Part shown: in pieces, positions 54,601-62,384 of the stretch
Position numbering within the stretch: position 1 is the first letter of the stretch
How the letters are laid out: each line of letters starts with the position of its first letter
From: Rostratula benghalensis
Lineage: Eukaryota > Chordata > Aves > Charadriiformes > Rostratulidae
Direction: 5' to 3'
DNA: 64,000 nt
Assembly (NCBI GenBank): GCA_013399305.1
Contig: VXAI01000067.1
Span: 987,490-1,051,489, forward strand
Notes under the pieces: model-generated
Database searches by the model: none
What the model was told of the DNA's origin: nothing
Seen by the model: only the letters and a program-made list of their open reading frames with translations
Position numbers and translations under genes: made by a program

Positions 54601-57600
54601 CCGCACATAATTGGGAACAACAGAGCTAAAGCCTTGATTTTGGTGAAATGCTTAGTCTGTGTGTTGGATTAAAATGTGTGCAACAAATCACTCCAATTCT
54701 ATAATAATTTTTGAACATTATTTTTTTATTTTATTACTGTAATGTTATTACTTTTCAGTTACAGACTTCGAGAACTGGGTCAGTTGCAAGAACAAAATTG
54801 GCATGAAAATAGTTGTATATTTGTTCTTGAAAGTGGGTTGCCAAAATACTTTTGAAAATGGTCAGCTTGAGTTGTTCTGTACATCAAACGCAACTGATAA
54901 TGTTAGTTTCACATGGGTAGGGAGCTGCTCTTTAAAAGTCCTTGTTCTTAAACCAGTATCCGAGGAAGACTAGATAATATTTGCTAGATAAACATGTTAA
55001 ACAGATCATCTGTGCAGAAGTAGATTTGCGAAGCAGCTTACGGAATGGAAAATAAATTTAGGCTGAAGTGTGCCAGCAAGTCAATGTATGAGAACAATTT
55101 GCAACAAGCAAAGGTGAGGAAGACATGCAGAAACAGAGTCATCAGATACATGAATTAGAGGATAATATTCTTAGGGCTGGGATATGTGAGGCAGTAACTA
55201 ACTTTTGTGGCTGACTAATACAGAATAAAGAGTTATAATACCAGTGGAAGTTATTTATTGCAAGTGTTAGATATGCTTCCCTGGATGTTTTTTACTCTTG
55301 TTAAAATAACGAGAGGCAACTTGGAACTGTGATATGTCCGCAGCACAGATGTGGTATTTTGAGACATTTCTGCTGCCAGATTTATACCTCTGCCAGAAAC
55401 ACTGCTTGAATGGTTGCACTCTGAGTCCTTAGTTCCAGTGACATCTCAGCACTAGCCAGTGTTAAATCTCAGCAAGTTGGGCTCTGTGTTACACTGTGCA
55501 CTGAAGCAGATGGGGAAAGGTCTTGTTAATATGTGAAGCCATCGCTGGCACTGGAAAGGAGCAGACCGAAGTGGTGGGGTGATAATTTTCTTCACATACC
55601 ACAGCTAACCCTCATTGGTAAGAAGTGTTAGACATTGTAGGAAGTAAGTTTTATATTGTTTTCTTTCCTTCTGAACACCCTCTGCTATCTTTGCCATGTA
55701 CTTTCCAATGATGACACATTGGGATCCGACTGGGGTGAGTAATGGTGTCTGGCTTGAGGGAGGAGAGGCCAGGGAGTGCTTAACAGTGAGTAATTATTGA
55801 GGAAATGGCCCCTGTGGAAAAAAGAGTGTTGTGATTGGATGCATTTATCAGCTGGCATTTCAGTGTCACCTGTGGATGGAGAATTATTGTGTCTGACTTT
55901 TTAAATGGTTGGAAGTAGTGCCTTGAGCTAACGTGGGAATGGTGTTTTGTGTGTCTGGTCTTTATTCAGTCTGTGAAGTGAGATGTGTGACACGTCCCCT
56001 GTTAAGAAAGATGGAGGTAAATAAGTTTTATCCCATGGGTTCCTGAGCACAGTCATTCACTTTCCTGATCACTTAAAAACCACAAAGTCCTGTATGGAAA
56101 ACATGATTTCATGATAGCCTACAGGAAACTGAAACGGACATTTTGCAAGTGAAAATGGAGTTAGGGGCCCTTCCCTATTCCTCTGGTACAGTGACACACA
56201 GGTTTGCATTTGTCTTTTGGGATGGGTATGTGTAAATGAATGTAAATTCTGTTCTTTCTGTCCTTATCAGGAGATTTTAGTGTGTCTGAAAATACCTAGA
56301 TTTACTTTGAAGGGCAATTGGAAATCAAGCCTGAAATGCTAAACATTTGTGTTCTGTAAATCTCTGTGCTATGGTGGAGTTCACTGCTACAGTCAGCTTG
56401 GTCATGCCATGCTCTTGTGTCCATTCTGAGATTCTCTGTAATTCTTGGAATTTTACTGAAAAAATTCTCATCTCAGGCACAGCAGATCCTGACTCCTGAA
56501 ATGGGGTGTGTGGTATTTTTCTCCATCATCTTTAAATGTATTGCTACCTCAAGAGAGTAAAATATTTGAAGTACAGTGAAACATACAATAATGGAAATGG
56601 TGTTTTTCCATTACCAGTATAGTTTGTCTAGTCAGAGATATCGTATGGTTTCCAATGCTTTTAGGAACCATGGCTTGCTCAAAGAACTAAAATGTTGAGA
56701 GTTGGCATTTCTTATCATATTCGTGCTGCCATTGTGTCACCATATATTTCCGATATTAGATCAGGATATCTGATACACATTTCTTCCATTCCTGGTTTTT
56801 AAACTCAGGAAAAGTGAGACAGGAGTTTTGTTTGTGCTAGCACACCTAAATCAGCTTGGGCAAGTGTGATTATGTGTGCGTATTTTTAGGATTCATTTAA
56901 GATTCTTCATTCATGGCTCAGTGAAAGCTAATTTTTTTAAACACTGTCTTTATCTCTGTTCCAAAAACCATAATGTGCTTGATGTCATTCTCATATCATT
57001 CTTATTGGTGACATGTGAGTTGATGCATTCAGAGTTTCCTTCTCCCCCATTAATTTTTCCCATATATAAGTGTCCAGCCACTGGACATTTTTGGATACTT
57101 CTTTGGAAATCCCATAATCTGTTTTTCTAATCTTAATCCTACTTTTTGTAATCTAAAATTGTGTTTAAGGCAAATTTCTCCCCTCTATAACAGAGATGTG
57201 CTAACATTTCTCATATATAACATTTTCAGCACCTGCCATTCCAGGCCAGGGAAAGATTCCTGCACTGACTGCAGAGTGGTGCATTTTAATGACCAAGTAT
57301 TTTTTTTCTGATTGTAACTGTACTAATTTTTTCACCATTTAAAATTCCAGTTTGTACTCTTAACGGTGCCATTGAAAAACAAAATGCTAAAAAATTCCTT
57401 TTTTTTTCCCTATTAGAAATACAGATTTTGGATGCTTGAGAAAAAATAGTTGCCCAGAGTTGTGTACTGTATTAAAAGGATTTGTGTACTGTATTAAAAG
57501 GATTCTGCTACTTGAAACTCAGACTGCTGACCTTTTAGTTGGCGTTATTCTTTGACTCTGTGAGATCAGTTTCCAAATGGCCGTTCCGAGGTACAGCCAG

Positions 57601-60600
57601 TTGCGATGCTCTTTTCTGCTGGCTGGCCAAGCAGTGACACGGGCTATCAAGTGCAGGGGGTCACATGTGAGCAGTGCTGGGTAGGCTCTGCAGAGATGAG
57701 ACCATGTTTCTGCCTTGTGCAGAGAAACTTCCAGTGTTCCTCTTCTTTCATACCCAGCTGATAAAAATAGCCTACAAACCCAACCCACTAAATAGCAGAA
57801 AAAAAATGCTGCTAGGCAGGAAAGTAAGTTGTAATAAAGATCAGCTTTAAGGTACTTACTTGCCTTAGAGCCCTCTCTGACCTTTCTTTCATTATTTGTT
57901 TGATAATGGAGTATTCTTTTCTTTCCCTTTCCCCCTGTAAATAAAGAAAGGGAAAGTTGCCAGCTTGTGTTGCTGAGGGTGGTTTCAGTTCCACAGCAGT
58001 CTTGGCTGGATTTCGGGGTTCATGCAGAATATGCCCACGTGAAGCCCCCAAGCAACGTTCTGGGTTTACATCTCAGCCAGCATGCAGCACAAGATACTGT
58101 ATGAGCTGTGCGTGGAGAACTGGAAAAAACAGCTCTCATTCTATCCTTATCAATTTCTTTATGATGGCAAGAGATGGTATTTTCCTGTTTTCAGTAATGA
58201 CCTCCTGATCATGATGAGATAAAATGCTGGCTTGCTAGGGTCCTATCCTATCCACTTTGCACCCATTCAGTTTCCATTTCTTTTAACAGGGGTGTAGCAG
58301 TCTGTCAACCTCCTTACTAGGTGGTTATCAGTTTGCAAAATCAGGCTGTTAGTCTGAAACTTAGAGAACTCTTTGTAGGAGACTTATATAGAATGAATCT
58401 TGGAGGAGAGGGATCAGAATTTCATCCAGCATCCTTGCACTAGCAGAATTGTTTAATCTGTGTTCTGTTAGTTCGAGATTATTTTTAAACTTTATTTTTA
58501 CATGGAAAACTATATTGTGCTTGTAAACAAAGAGAAGTTAGTGTGAACTGAGGGCTTAAGTTGTGTATCTGGTGTTGAAAGTCTTGCATTATCCTGGTGC
58601 TCGGAGTCTCTTCGGTGCTGTCCAGCATTACTTGGAATAATTATCATTATTTACTGCTGTGCTTGGTTTTGATCAAAGCCTGCCAGTATTACATATTTCA
58701 GCAGCCTTTCTGGTCCTTCTAGGAACATAAAGGATCTTTTAAGAAGATAACTAAAATGATTTGATGAATGAGTTTTAGATCAAAATGCAGCTTGATTCTT
58801 TACTGTGGACTTAATAAGCTGGATTGTTGTGTGGTGTAAACCAACCTTGTTCTATTGCTCTTTTTGTCTGTTTATGAACTTAATGTGGTTTTACAGTTTC
58901 TGAAATCATTGCCTCAGTCTGAGGCTCCCTGTGGAATTATTCCTTATCAAAATAGCTAAGAAGTCTATGAAGAAGCAGATAAAGTGGTTAGATAACTGTG
59001 ACTAATGCCTTAGTGAAGGCTGCTTGCACGTGCTGAAATTTGTATTAGAAATTACTTAAAATACTTGAATTATCAGTTACACATCTTAAAAAAGAGTTAT
59101 ACTAAAACAATTTCAAGTCTCAGTATCTTCAGTTAAAATTAAATTACCACTGGGGAAAAAAAAAAACCCAACTTCAAACAAACTGTGTAATAGCTTTTCT
59201 GGCTATGTTTTTCCCCTTTCTCTCTTTTCAGCTCTGGACTGATTACTTGGAACCTCCTGTTTGAGATTTACTTGTTGAAGGAGTTTGAGTAATCACAAAT
59301 GGGCACAGACGTATAAGGAAACTTGTTACAAAATAAAGATTGATGTTTTAAGCTCATATCCTAAGTTAGTGCCTTGTAGCATAGACCTTAGGGTTTACTG
59401 CATCTTCTGAAATCAGCGTAACTCATAAAACCACACACTCTGAAGGAAAATGGGGAATCTCAAGGAGATCTCTTTACACATGATACTATTCTCTTTTATT
59501 TTGCCATCATGTTAGTGGAATCCCATTTCCTTCTTGTAAGCCTTCATCTTGTAATGTGTCAAAAAATCTTAAACTCAGTGTTAAGAACACTTCAGTTTTA
59601 GAGCTCTTTTTATTAAGCTTTTATATGAGAAAAAAAAAAAAAAAGACGTGATGGATTTCTCTATGGCAAATAAGTCAGTGTGTACATGCAAATATTTCTT
59701 ATACATTTTTTTGGCTGTTAGAATTTTCCATTGAGAATGGAAAAGAAAATCTTACTTTTGAAAAGGTAAAAGATTGTATTTGAGAAAATAGAAAGAATCT
59801 GTACTCAGCAGGAAACTGCGTATTAAGAACAAAATTTATCAAGGCAAAAATTAGGTGAAAATAAAGTCTATACTCCTCCATATTAAAGTGCTATGAACTT
59901 GGATAATAACAAAAGGAGCTGGATTTCCTTGGTTTTGAGTGCATATTTGACCTACTGAAACTTTGTGGAAAGATTTGAATGATTATAAAGTTAAATTCAC
60001 TGAGCTCACCATATTTCTACATTGTATTAACCACTGCAAAGTCATTTATAGCTTGAAAGCAAACAATTGTAAATGCTGATCCATTCATATTCTACCATAA
60101 AATACAAGATGGGTTATTCACTACTGTCTGATGCGTGCTTCCCACTGCGACCAAGAACAAAACGATTCCTTTTTAAACTGTCTATATATAAACGACATAG
60201 GGACAATCTACAATGAGGTACTTCATTCTGAGGAGGTAGACTGGAGATTTCCTGTTGCCAACACAAAACCATGGTGTTTCTAAAGAAATTATAATCTATT
60301 GTTTTAATATTAGGAGTTTTAATATAGGGAGTTTTGCATAGTCTCTTAAATAGCTCTCTCAGACCTCATTTTGCTCAGGGATGAAGAATTGATCTTGTAT
60401 CAAAACCATTTTAGTTGATAGGTGTAATGAATCATGACTTTTTTATATTAATTTTTGTGTTGAAGGAATAAGATAAAGCTGGTAATATTTGGGTTTGTAC
60501 TACATGCTTCCAAAGCTGAATTTCCACAATAAGAAGTGAGAAAAAAGATAATACAAGTTTTGACAGGAGCAAAACAAGCCTATCTAACTAGGAAAATGAA

Positions 60601-62384
60601 AGCAGTTACAAATATGCTTAAAAATAGTAAGAGAACTTGATAGAAACTAGTGTAGAAAATCAATATGAGAAGTGAAGGGACACACTGAGAAATACCAAGC
60701 CAAAGAAGTTAAGGCAGTGAAAAGGAATTACATAACTAAGGGTAAGAGAGATGTTGACAGAGATTCTGACCCATTTCATGATGAGGTTGACAGAAGTGCT
60801 AAAAAAGAGGGAAAAGTGTTCAGTAAAGTAGTTGAGGATAAGACAGAAATTTTATATTTGCAATCTGATAGTATTTAATGATGACATTAAATAGTAGTAA
60901 TTGCATATTTTTATACAGCCAGTCCAGCTAACCCGCACCAGGGAGACTGAAAAAAGCTAGCTAAAGGGTTCTCATAGCATGCAGGTTAATCCTCCATAAA
61001 TCTGGAGATTCGTGACAAATTTCCAGAGACTAGAAGAAAATTAGTGTTGTTCCAATATTTCAAAAGGAAAAGAGATGATCCTGGTGATTGTAAGCCTGTG
61101 GTTTGAATAATCAGCAGAATTACAGTATGTGGACACAGCATCCCTGGATTGGAATGATGATAGCTGTCAAGATGCACCTGGTATAGGGAGAGGGGGCAGA
61201 CAGGCAAGGCATCCATTCTTATTTCTGGCCTCTTTTACACTTTTAATTAATGGTTTAGTGCAAACATATTATTGTTAACAAAGTTTGAAAGTGGCATGAA
61301 AATTGGAGGAATTTATAATATCATGACTATAAGACATTGTGGATTACTTAGTGACCTTGCCTGAGGCACCTGGTAGCTATTTCAGAACAGACAAATATCA
61401 GGTTGAGAATTTGCTGGCTCTGCTTACTGGATACTGGACTCTGGCCTGGTGCACCATAACAGAAAAGCATTTTAGGGTCACTTGGGAAGAATTAACTGAG
61501 GGTGCACCCCGGATGTACAGGAGACAGCAGGAGCTGGCAGTACCACTGTTTGGTTGTTGCCCTTGGAGAATGGAACAAAATAAAGCCTCCTACTAGTATT
61601 TTATTAACATCTTAGCTTAATTCTGTCTGTTGGCTAAGTGGCCTGTCCTACCATAAACAAATCAAAGCAGATGCGTTCCACATGCCCTGCATTCAGCTGT
61701 AGGCAAAACTTACCCCCATATCTGGTACAGTGGATGCCTGAATAATAACAGTGAAAACTGTCCTCAAAAAGCTTCCTGCAGTCTGTCTTCCCGTGAGACT
61801 CATTTGAGAATGACACTTGTGAAAATAAACACATCCTAACTCTTTTATCAGTATTACTTGAATTAATGCAGTGACTATTTAAAACAAACTGATGAAAAGT
61901 CTTCCCAAAGAGTATTGCTAGAGATGAAACCAAGCAGCACAGGGGACCTGCAGAATCTTAAGTATCTAATACTCCTGGTAAAATAGTGGCAATATATTCA
62001 TAGAATGCTTATTTTCAGTGTATTTGAAGAAAACTCCTCTGCAGAGCACTGCTAAGTTAAATTGTTGGGCTGGTGAGCATTTTATGTGCAGAAGACTTGC
62101 CTAAATGCGCCGCTGTTTTGCTCTATTATGAGTTTTGTTGTGCATTTTTATTGCCATGCTGATTAGGTTTCCCATCTTTGGCGCAGATTACAGGACGGGC
62201 CCTTGCTTCACTTTGATAACCAACCAGATGTGCCAGGGGCAGCTCAGTGGAATAGTCTGCACAAAAACCCTTTGCTGTGCAACAGTCGGGAGAGCTTGGG
62301 GCCACCCCTGTGAAATGTGTCCTGCCCAGCCGCATCCCTGCCGCCGAGGCTTCATTCCGAACATTCGCACTGGGGCCTGTCAAG
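9511..62384 (+). CDS. FBN1: FBN1 (fibrillin-1), 5' part of the gene, six coding exons, continues past the right edge
   Basis: Fibrillin-1 is a large secreted, cysteine-rich glycoprotein that polymerises into extracellular 10-12 nm microfibrils and controls TGF-beta and BMP availability through LTBPs and growth-factor prodomains. Six exons join to 736 nt of open frame (245 codons plus one base): 9511-9674, 23897-23979, 24908-25006, 31505-31600, 33178-33273, 62187-62384. Every junction is GT/AG; five donors are GTAAGT and one is GTATGT. Exon lengths and phases match the first coding exons of human FBN1 (recalled boundaries c.164, 247, 346, 442, 538 and 736). The protein reads signal peptide, RAKRR propeptide site, FUN domain, EGF1-3 and hybrid domain 1. 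FBN2 is less likely: the start of the propeptide ([18 protein letters not shown]), N64-A65 in the FUN domain and the [15 protein letters not shown] stretch are fibrillin-1-like. No frameshift or premature stop was seen. The start is the only ATG that gives a signal peptide directly. Confidence 0.97.
18808..18920 (-). mobile_element. CR1 LINE fragment, minus strand
   Basis: On the + strand the segment reads like the reverse complement of the CR1 3' region: 'gaccttgggaggccatgtgg', then 'tccaacctctgctcatagca', 'gggtgaacttaaaccaggtt', 'gctcgtggccatgtcc'. It is short and diverged, with no open frame. Confidence 0.7.
20333..20409 (+). mobile_element. CR1 LINE 3' tail, plus strand
   Basis: It contains the hallmark avian CR1 3' end: 'gttgaattggatgatctcca', 'tgtcccttccaaccctctat', then two ATTCTGTG octamers (cattctgtgattctgtga) at about 20391-20408. 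Only the last 75 bp or so are present, as expected from the usual severe 5' truncation. It is tail-to-tail with the CR1 at 20557-21362. Confidence 0.88.
20557..21362 (-). mobile_element. CR1 LINE, 5'-truncated, with open ORF2 3' part
   Basis: A 5'-truncated non-LTR retrotransposon of the CR1 family, about 806 bp, in antisense orientation within FBN1 intron 1. The minus strand keeps an open frame of 241 codons (20637-21362) for the C-terminal part of the ORF2 reverse transcriptase. Recognisable stretches include [65 protein letters not shown] and [20 protein letters not shown]. After the stop comes the CR1 3' UTR, ending near 20557 in the ATTCTGTGATTCTGT tail. The endonuclease and RT core are missing, so it cannot move. 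The unbroken frame points to a fairly recent insertion. It is not a host gene. Confidence 0.95.
23897..23979 (+). CDS. FBN1: FBN1 coding exon 2: FUN domain
   Basis: This 83-nt exon enters in phase 2 and leaves in phase 1. It encodes residues 55-82 plus one base of P83. It carries the fibrillin unique N-terminal (FUN) domain, with cysteines at 59, 67, 68 and 80 (pattern C-x7-CC-x11-C), including the strongly conserved [11 protein letters not shown] stretch. In human fibrillin-1 this domain, exposed after propeptide cleavage, packs against EGF1 and takes part in head-to-tail binding to the C-terminal region during microfibril assembly. The acceptor is a pyrimidine run followed by CCCCAG; the donor is GTAAGT at 23980. 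No other reading of this exon is plausible. Confidence 0.97.
23980..24907 (+). other. FBN1: FBN1 intron 2 (928 bp)
   Basis: GTAAGT donor at 23980; acceptor AG ending at 24907. AT-rich, with a short CATA microsatellite near 24387-24402. No other feature seen. Confidence 0.9.
24908..25006 (+). CDS. FBN1: FBN1 coding exon 3: EGF-like domain 1
   Basis: This 99-nt exon is phase 1 at both ends. It encodes the rest of P83 through S115 plus the first base of codon 116. Six cysteines (85, 89, 94, 100, 102, 111) fit an EGF-like module. It lacks the D/N-x-D/N-E signature before the first cysteine, so it is a non-calcium-binding EGF, as in other fibrillins. The motif [14 protein letters not shown] is typical of fibrillin EGF1. 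Compared with the human protein as I recall it, residue 104 is Asn rather than Ser and residue 114 is Lys rather than Arg. The acceptor is TTCATAG and the donor GTAAGT at 25007. The symmetric 1-1 phase is the standard for EGF exons. Confidence 0.96.
25007..31504 (+). other. FBN1: FBN1 intron 3 (about 6.5 kb)
   Basis: GTAAGT donor at 25007; acceptor TTTCAAG ending at 31504 after a T-run. It contains an A-run at about 25637-25650, a T-run near 26511-26523 and a GC-rich block at about 27860-28830 with no recognised coding content. No repeat family was identified with confidence. Confidence 0.88.
31505..31600 (+). CDS. FBN1: FBN1 coding exon 4: EGF-like domain 2
   Basis: This 96-nt exon is phase 1-1. 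It encodes I116 (split codon) to Q147 plus one base of P148. Cysteines at 119, 123, 129, 134, 136 and 145 define a complete non-calcium EGF module with the conserved core [14 protein letters not shown]. In human fibrillin-1 the EGF2-EGF3 region lies in the N-terminal segment used for binding LTBPs, fibulins and the fibrillin C-terminus. One difference from human recalled from memory is T141 where human has Ile. The acceptor is preceded by a long T-run ending TTTCAAG; the donor is GTAAGT at 31601. Confidence 0.96.
31601..33177 (+). other. FBN1: FBN1 intron 4 (1577 bp)
   Basis: GTAAGT donor at 31601; acceptor GATACAG ending at 33177. AT-rich. A stretch at about 31834-31915 resembles an old amniote interspersed repeat. 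Otherwise nothing seen. Confidence 0.9.
31834..31915. repeat. Possible diverged amniote interspersed repeat
   Basis: The segment 'atcctgtaattctcacacta', 'cgtaattcccattgacctcc', 'aaggctttccactcactaga' resembles old dispersed elements with a 'cccattgacttcaatgg' core. Weak, from memory. Confidence 0.3.
33178..33273 (+). CDS. FBN1: FBN1 coding exon 5: EGF-like domain 3
   Basis: This 96-nt exon is phase 1-1 and encodes P148 (split codon) to R179 plus one base of D180. Cysteines at 150, 154, 160, 166, 168 and 177 form the third EGF module; the core reads [15 protein letters not shown]. It also lacks a calcium-binding signature. The acceptor is GATACAG and the donor is GTATGT at 33274, the only non-GTAAGT donor in the window. 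It is followed by the longest intron here (about 28.9 kb). One likely difference from human is N152 where human has Ser. Confidence 0.96.
36605..36790. repeat. Old amniote interspersed repeat remnant
   Basis: Phrases such as 'gcaagtgcttaagggcctta', 'ctggattttggcccaagctt', 'cagagtcagttaagatccga' and 'gaggtgcactcagcttttag' follow a dispersed element common in turtles, crocodilians and birds ('catgtgcttaagtgctttgc' type). The family name is not certain. Confidence 0.45.
37435..37500. repeat. Imperfect inverted repeat, amniote palindromic element
   Basis: The left arm (aggggctcaatcctgct, 37435-37451) pairs imperfectly with the right arm (agcagaattgggcct, 37486-37500) across a centre reading 'ggagttttgcca'. 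This matches dispersed palindromic repeats in sauropsid genomes. Confidence 0.45.
40010..40047 (+). repeat. 19-bp tandem duplication
   Basis: Two adjacent copies of TGAAAATTTTTGTTRCAGT (40010-40028 and 40029-40047) differ at one base. Confidence 0.9.
41911..42030 (-). mobile_element. Old CR1 LINE fragment, minus strand
   Basis: The + strand reads as a decayed reverse complement of the CR1 3' end: 'gatagatcatctagtccaat', 'tccccctgctcaagcaggag', 'cagctagagcaggttaccca', 'ggactgcatctgg'. No open frame remains. Confidence 0.75.
42780..43045 (-). mobile_element. L2-like LINE remnant: reverse-transcriptase C-terminal segment
   Basis: The minus strand keeps an open frame over 42782-43039 whose peptide follows the region after the RT catalytic core in L2 / CR1-L3 clade LINEs. 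It shows [16 protein letters not shown] (family: LGVIFDSDLSFEAHIN), [19 protein letters not shown] (VK..FYHLRNISKLRPMLS) and [18 protein letters not shown] (IHAFVSSRLDYCNSLLSG). Family strings are from memory. The element lacks its RT core, endonuclease and 3' end as far as I can see, and is an ancient inert fragment in FBN1 intron 5, antisense to the gene. Confidence 0.65.
44675..44741. repeat. Possible diverged amniote palindromic repeat
   Basis: The stretch 'ccctggtcctgtttgaaatg', 'aatggtaacacttcctttga' and 'attcaatataatggagggga' resembles the 'cctgctcccattgaagtcaatgg' dispersed family. Weak match. Confidence 0.35.
45390..45484 (+). mobile_element. CR1 LINE 3' end, plus strand
   Basis: A clear avian CR1 3' UTR: 'aacctgctttggcagggggg', 'ttggactagatgatctccag', 'aggtcccttccaacctgtat', then the octamer tail cattctgtgattctgtga. 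It is only about 95 bp and well preserved. Confidence 0.92.
48158..48200 (+). repeat. Polypyrimidine tract
   Basis: An almost pure C/T run of CCTT and TTCC units, next to a stretch with repeated TGGCTGGC-like motifs (about 48030-48140). Low complexity; no gene evidence. Confidence 0.6.
49815..49958 (-). mobile_element. MIR-like tRNA-derived SINE fossil (amniote MIR/CORE-SINE)
   Basis: On the minus strand the order is that of a MIR-type SINE: a decayed A box (TAGTTTTGTGG) after 'gaggaggga', 'cacttggctgggactgag', a B box (GGTTCAGTTTC; consensus GGTTCGANTCC) near 49891-49901, then 'gactccctgtac', 'cacaagtgacttaatctccc'. The + strand phrases 'gagattaagtcacttg', 'acagggagtctg' and 'gaacccaggtc' are characteristic. 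MIR-like elements are rare in birds compared with mammals. Confidence 0.72.
57461..57504 (+). repeat. Perfect 22-bp tandem duplication
   Basis: Unit TGTGTACTGTATTAAAAGG plus ATT occurs twice in a row (57461-57482 and 57483-57504) with no mismatch, so it is probably recent or polymorphic. Confidence 0.95.
59629..59644 (+). repeat. A16 homopolymer run
   Basis: A run of about 16 adenines; no attached retroposed gene was recognised in the upstream sequence. Confidence 0.7.
60560..61590 (+). mobile_element. Decayed CR1-type LINE ORF2 remnant, plus strand
   Basis: Several stretches follow the order of an old CR1 ORF2: about 60994-61110 ('aaatctggagattcgtgaca', 'aatttccagagactagaaga', 'tagtgttgttccaatatttc', 'aaaaggaaaagagatgatcc'), then after an internal deletion about 61280-61310 ('acaaagtttgaaagtggcat', 'gaaaattggaggaattt', the part after the RT core), and about 61435-61500 ('ataacagaaaagcattttag', 'ggtcacttgggaagaattaa', 'ctgag'). 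Frames are broken by indels. It lies in sense with FBN1, about 600 bp upstream of exon 6. Outer limits are approximate; the outer thirds are less secure. Confidence 0.55.
62187..62384 (+). CDS. FBN1: FBN1 coding exon 6: hybrid domain 1
   Basis: This 198-nt exon is phase 1-1 and encodes D180 to Q245 plus one base of codon 246. It holds the first hybrid domain, a fold between TB/8-Cys and EGF modules found only in fibrillins and LTBPs. Nine cysteines are visible (186, 195, 204, 209, 210, 221, 224, 231, 244), including the TLCC pair and the [15 protein letters not shown] stretch. The odd number is a family trait: in human fibrillin-1 Cys204 is reported to be solvent-exposed and free for intermolecular disulfide bonding, and it sits at the same residue number here. 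The acceptor is GGCGCAG and the donor GTAAGT at 62385. The next exon (a calcium-binding EGF in human) is not in the window. Confidence 0.97.

Larger units (their letters stand above)
33274..62186 (+). other. FBN1: FBN1 intron 5 (about 28.9 kb)
   Basis: The longest intron in the window, from GTATGT at 33274 to the acceptor GGCGCAG ending at 62186. It holds most of the old retroelement fossils: amniote repeats at about 36605-36790, 37435-37500 and 44675-44741; CR1 pieces at about 41911-42030, 45390-45484 and 60560-61590; an L2-like RT remnant at about 42780-43045; and a MIR-like SINE at about 49815-49958. I saw no further coding exon with fibrillin-like cysteine spacing. Confidence 0.85.

Noticed and set aside
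62126..62383. Minus-strand frame opposite exon 6
   Set aside because: Antisense shadow of the hybrid-domain exon, whose sense frame is clearly conserved.
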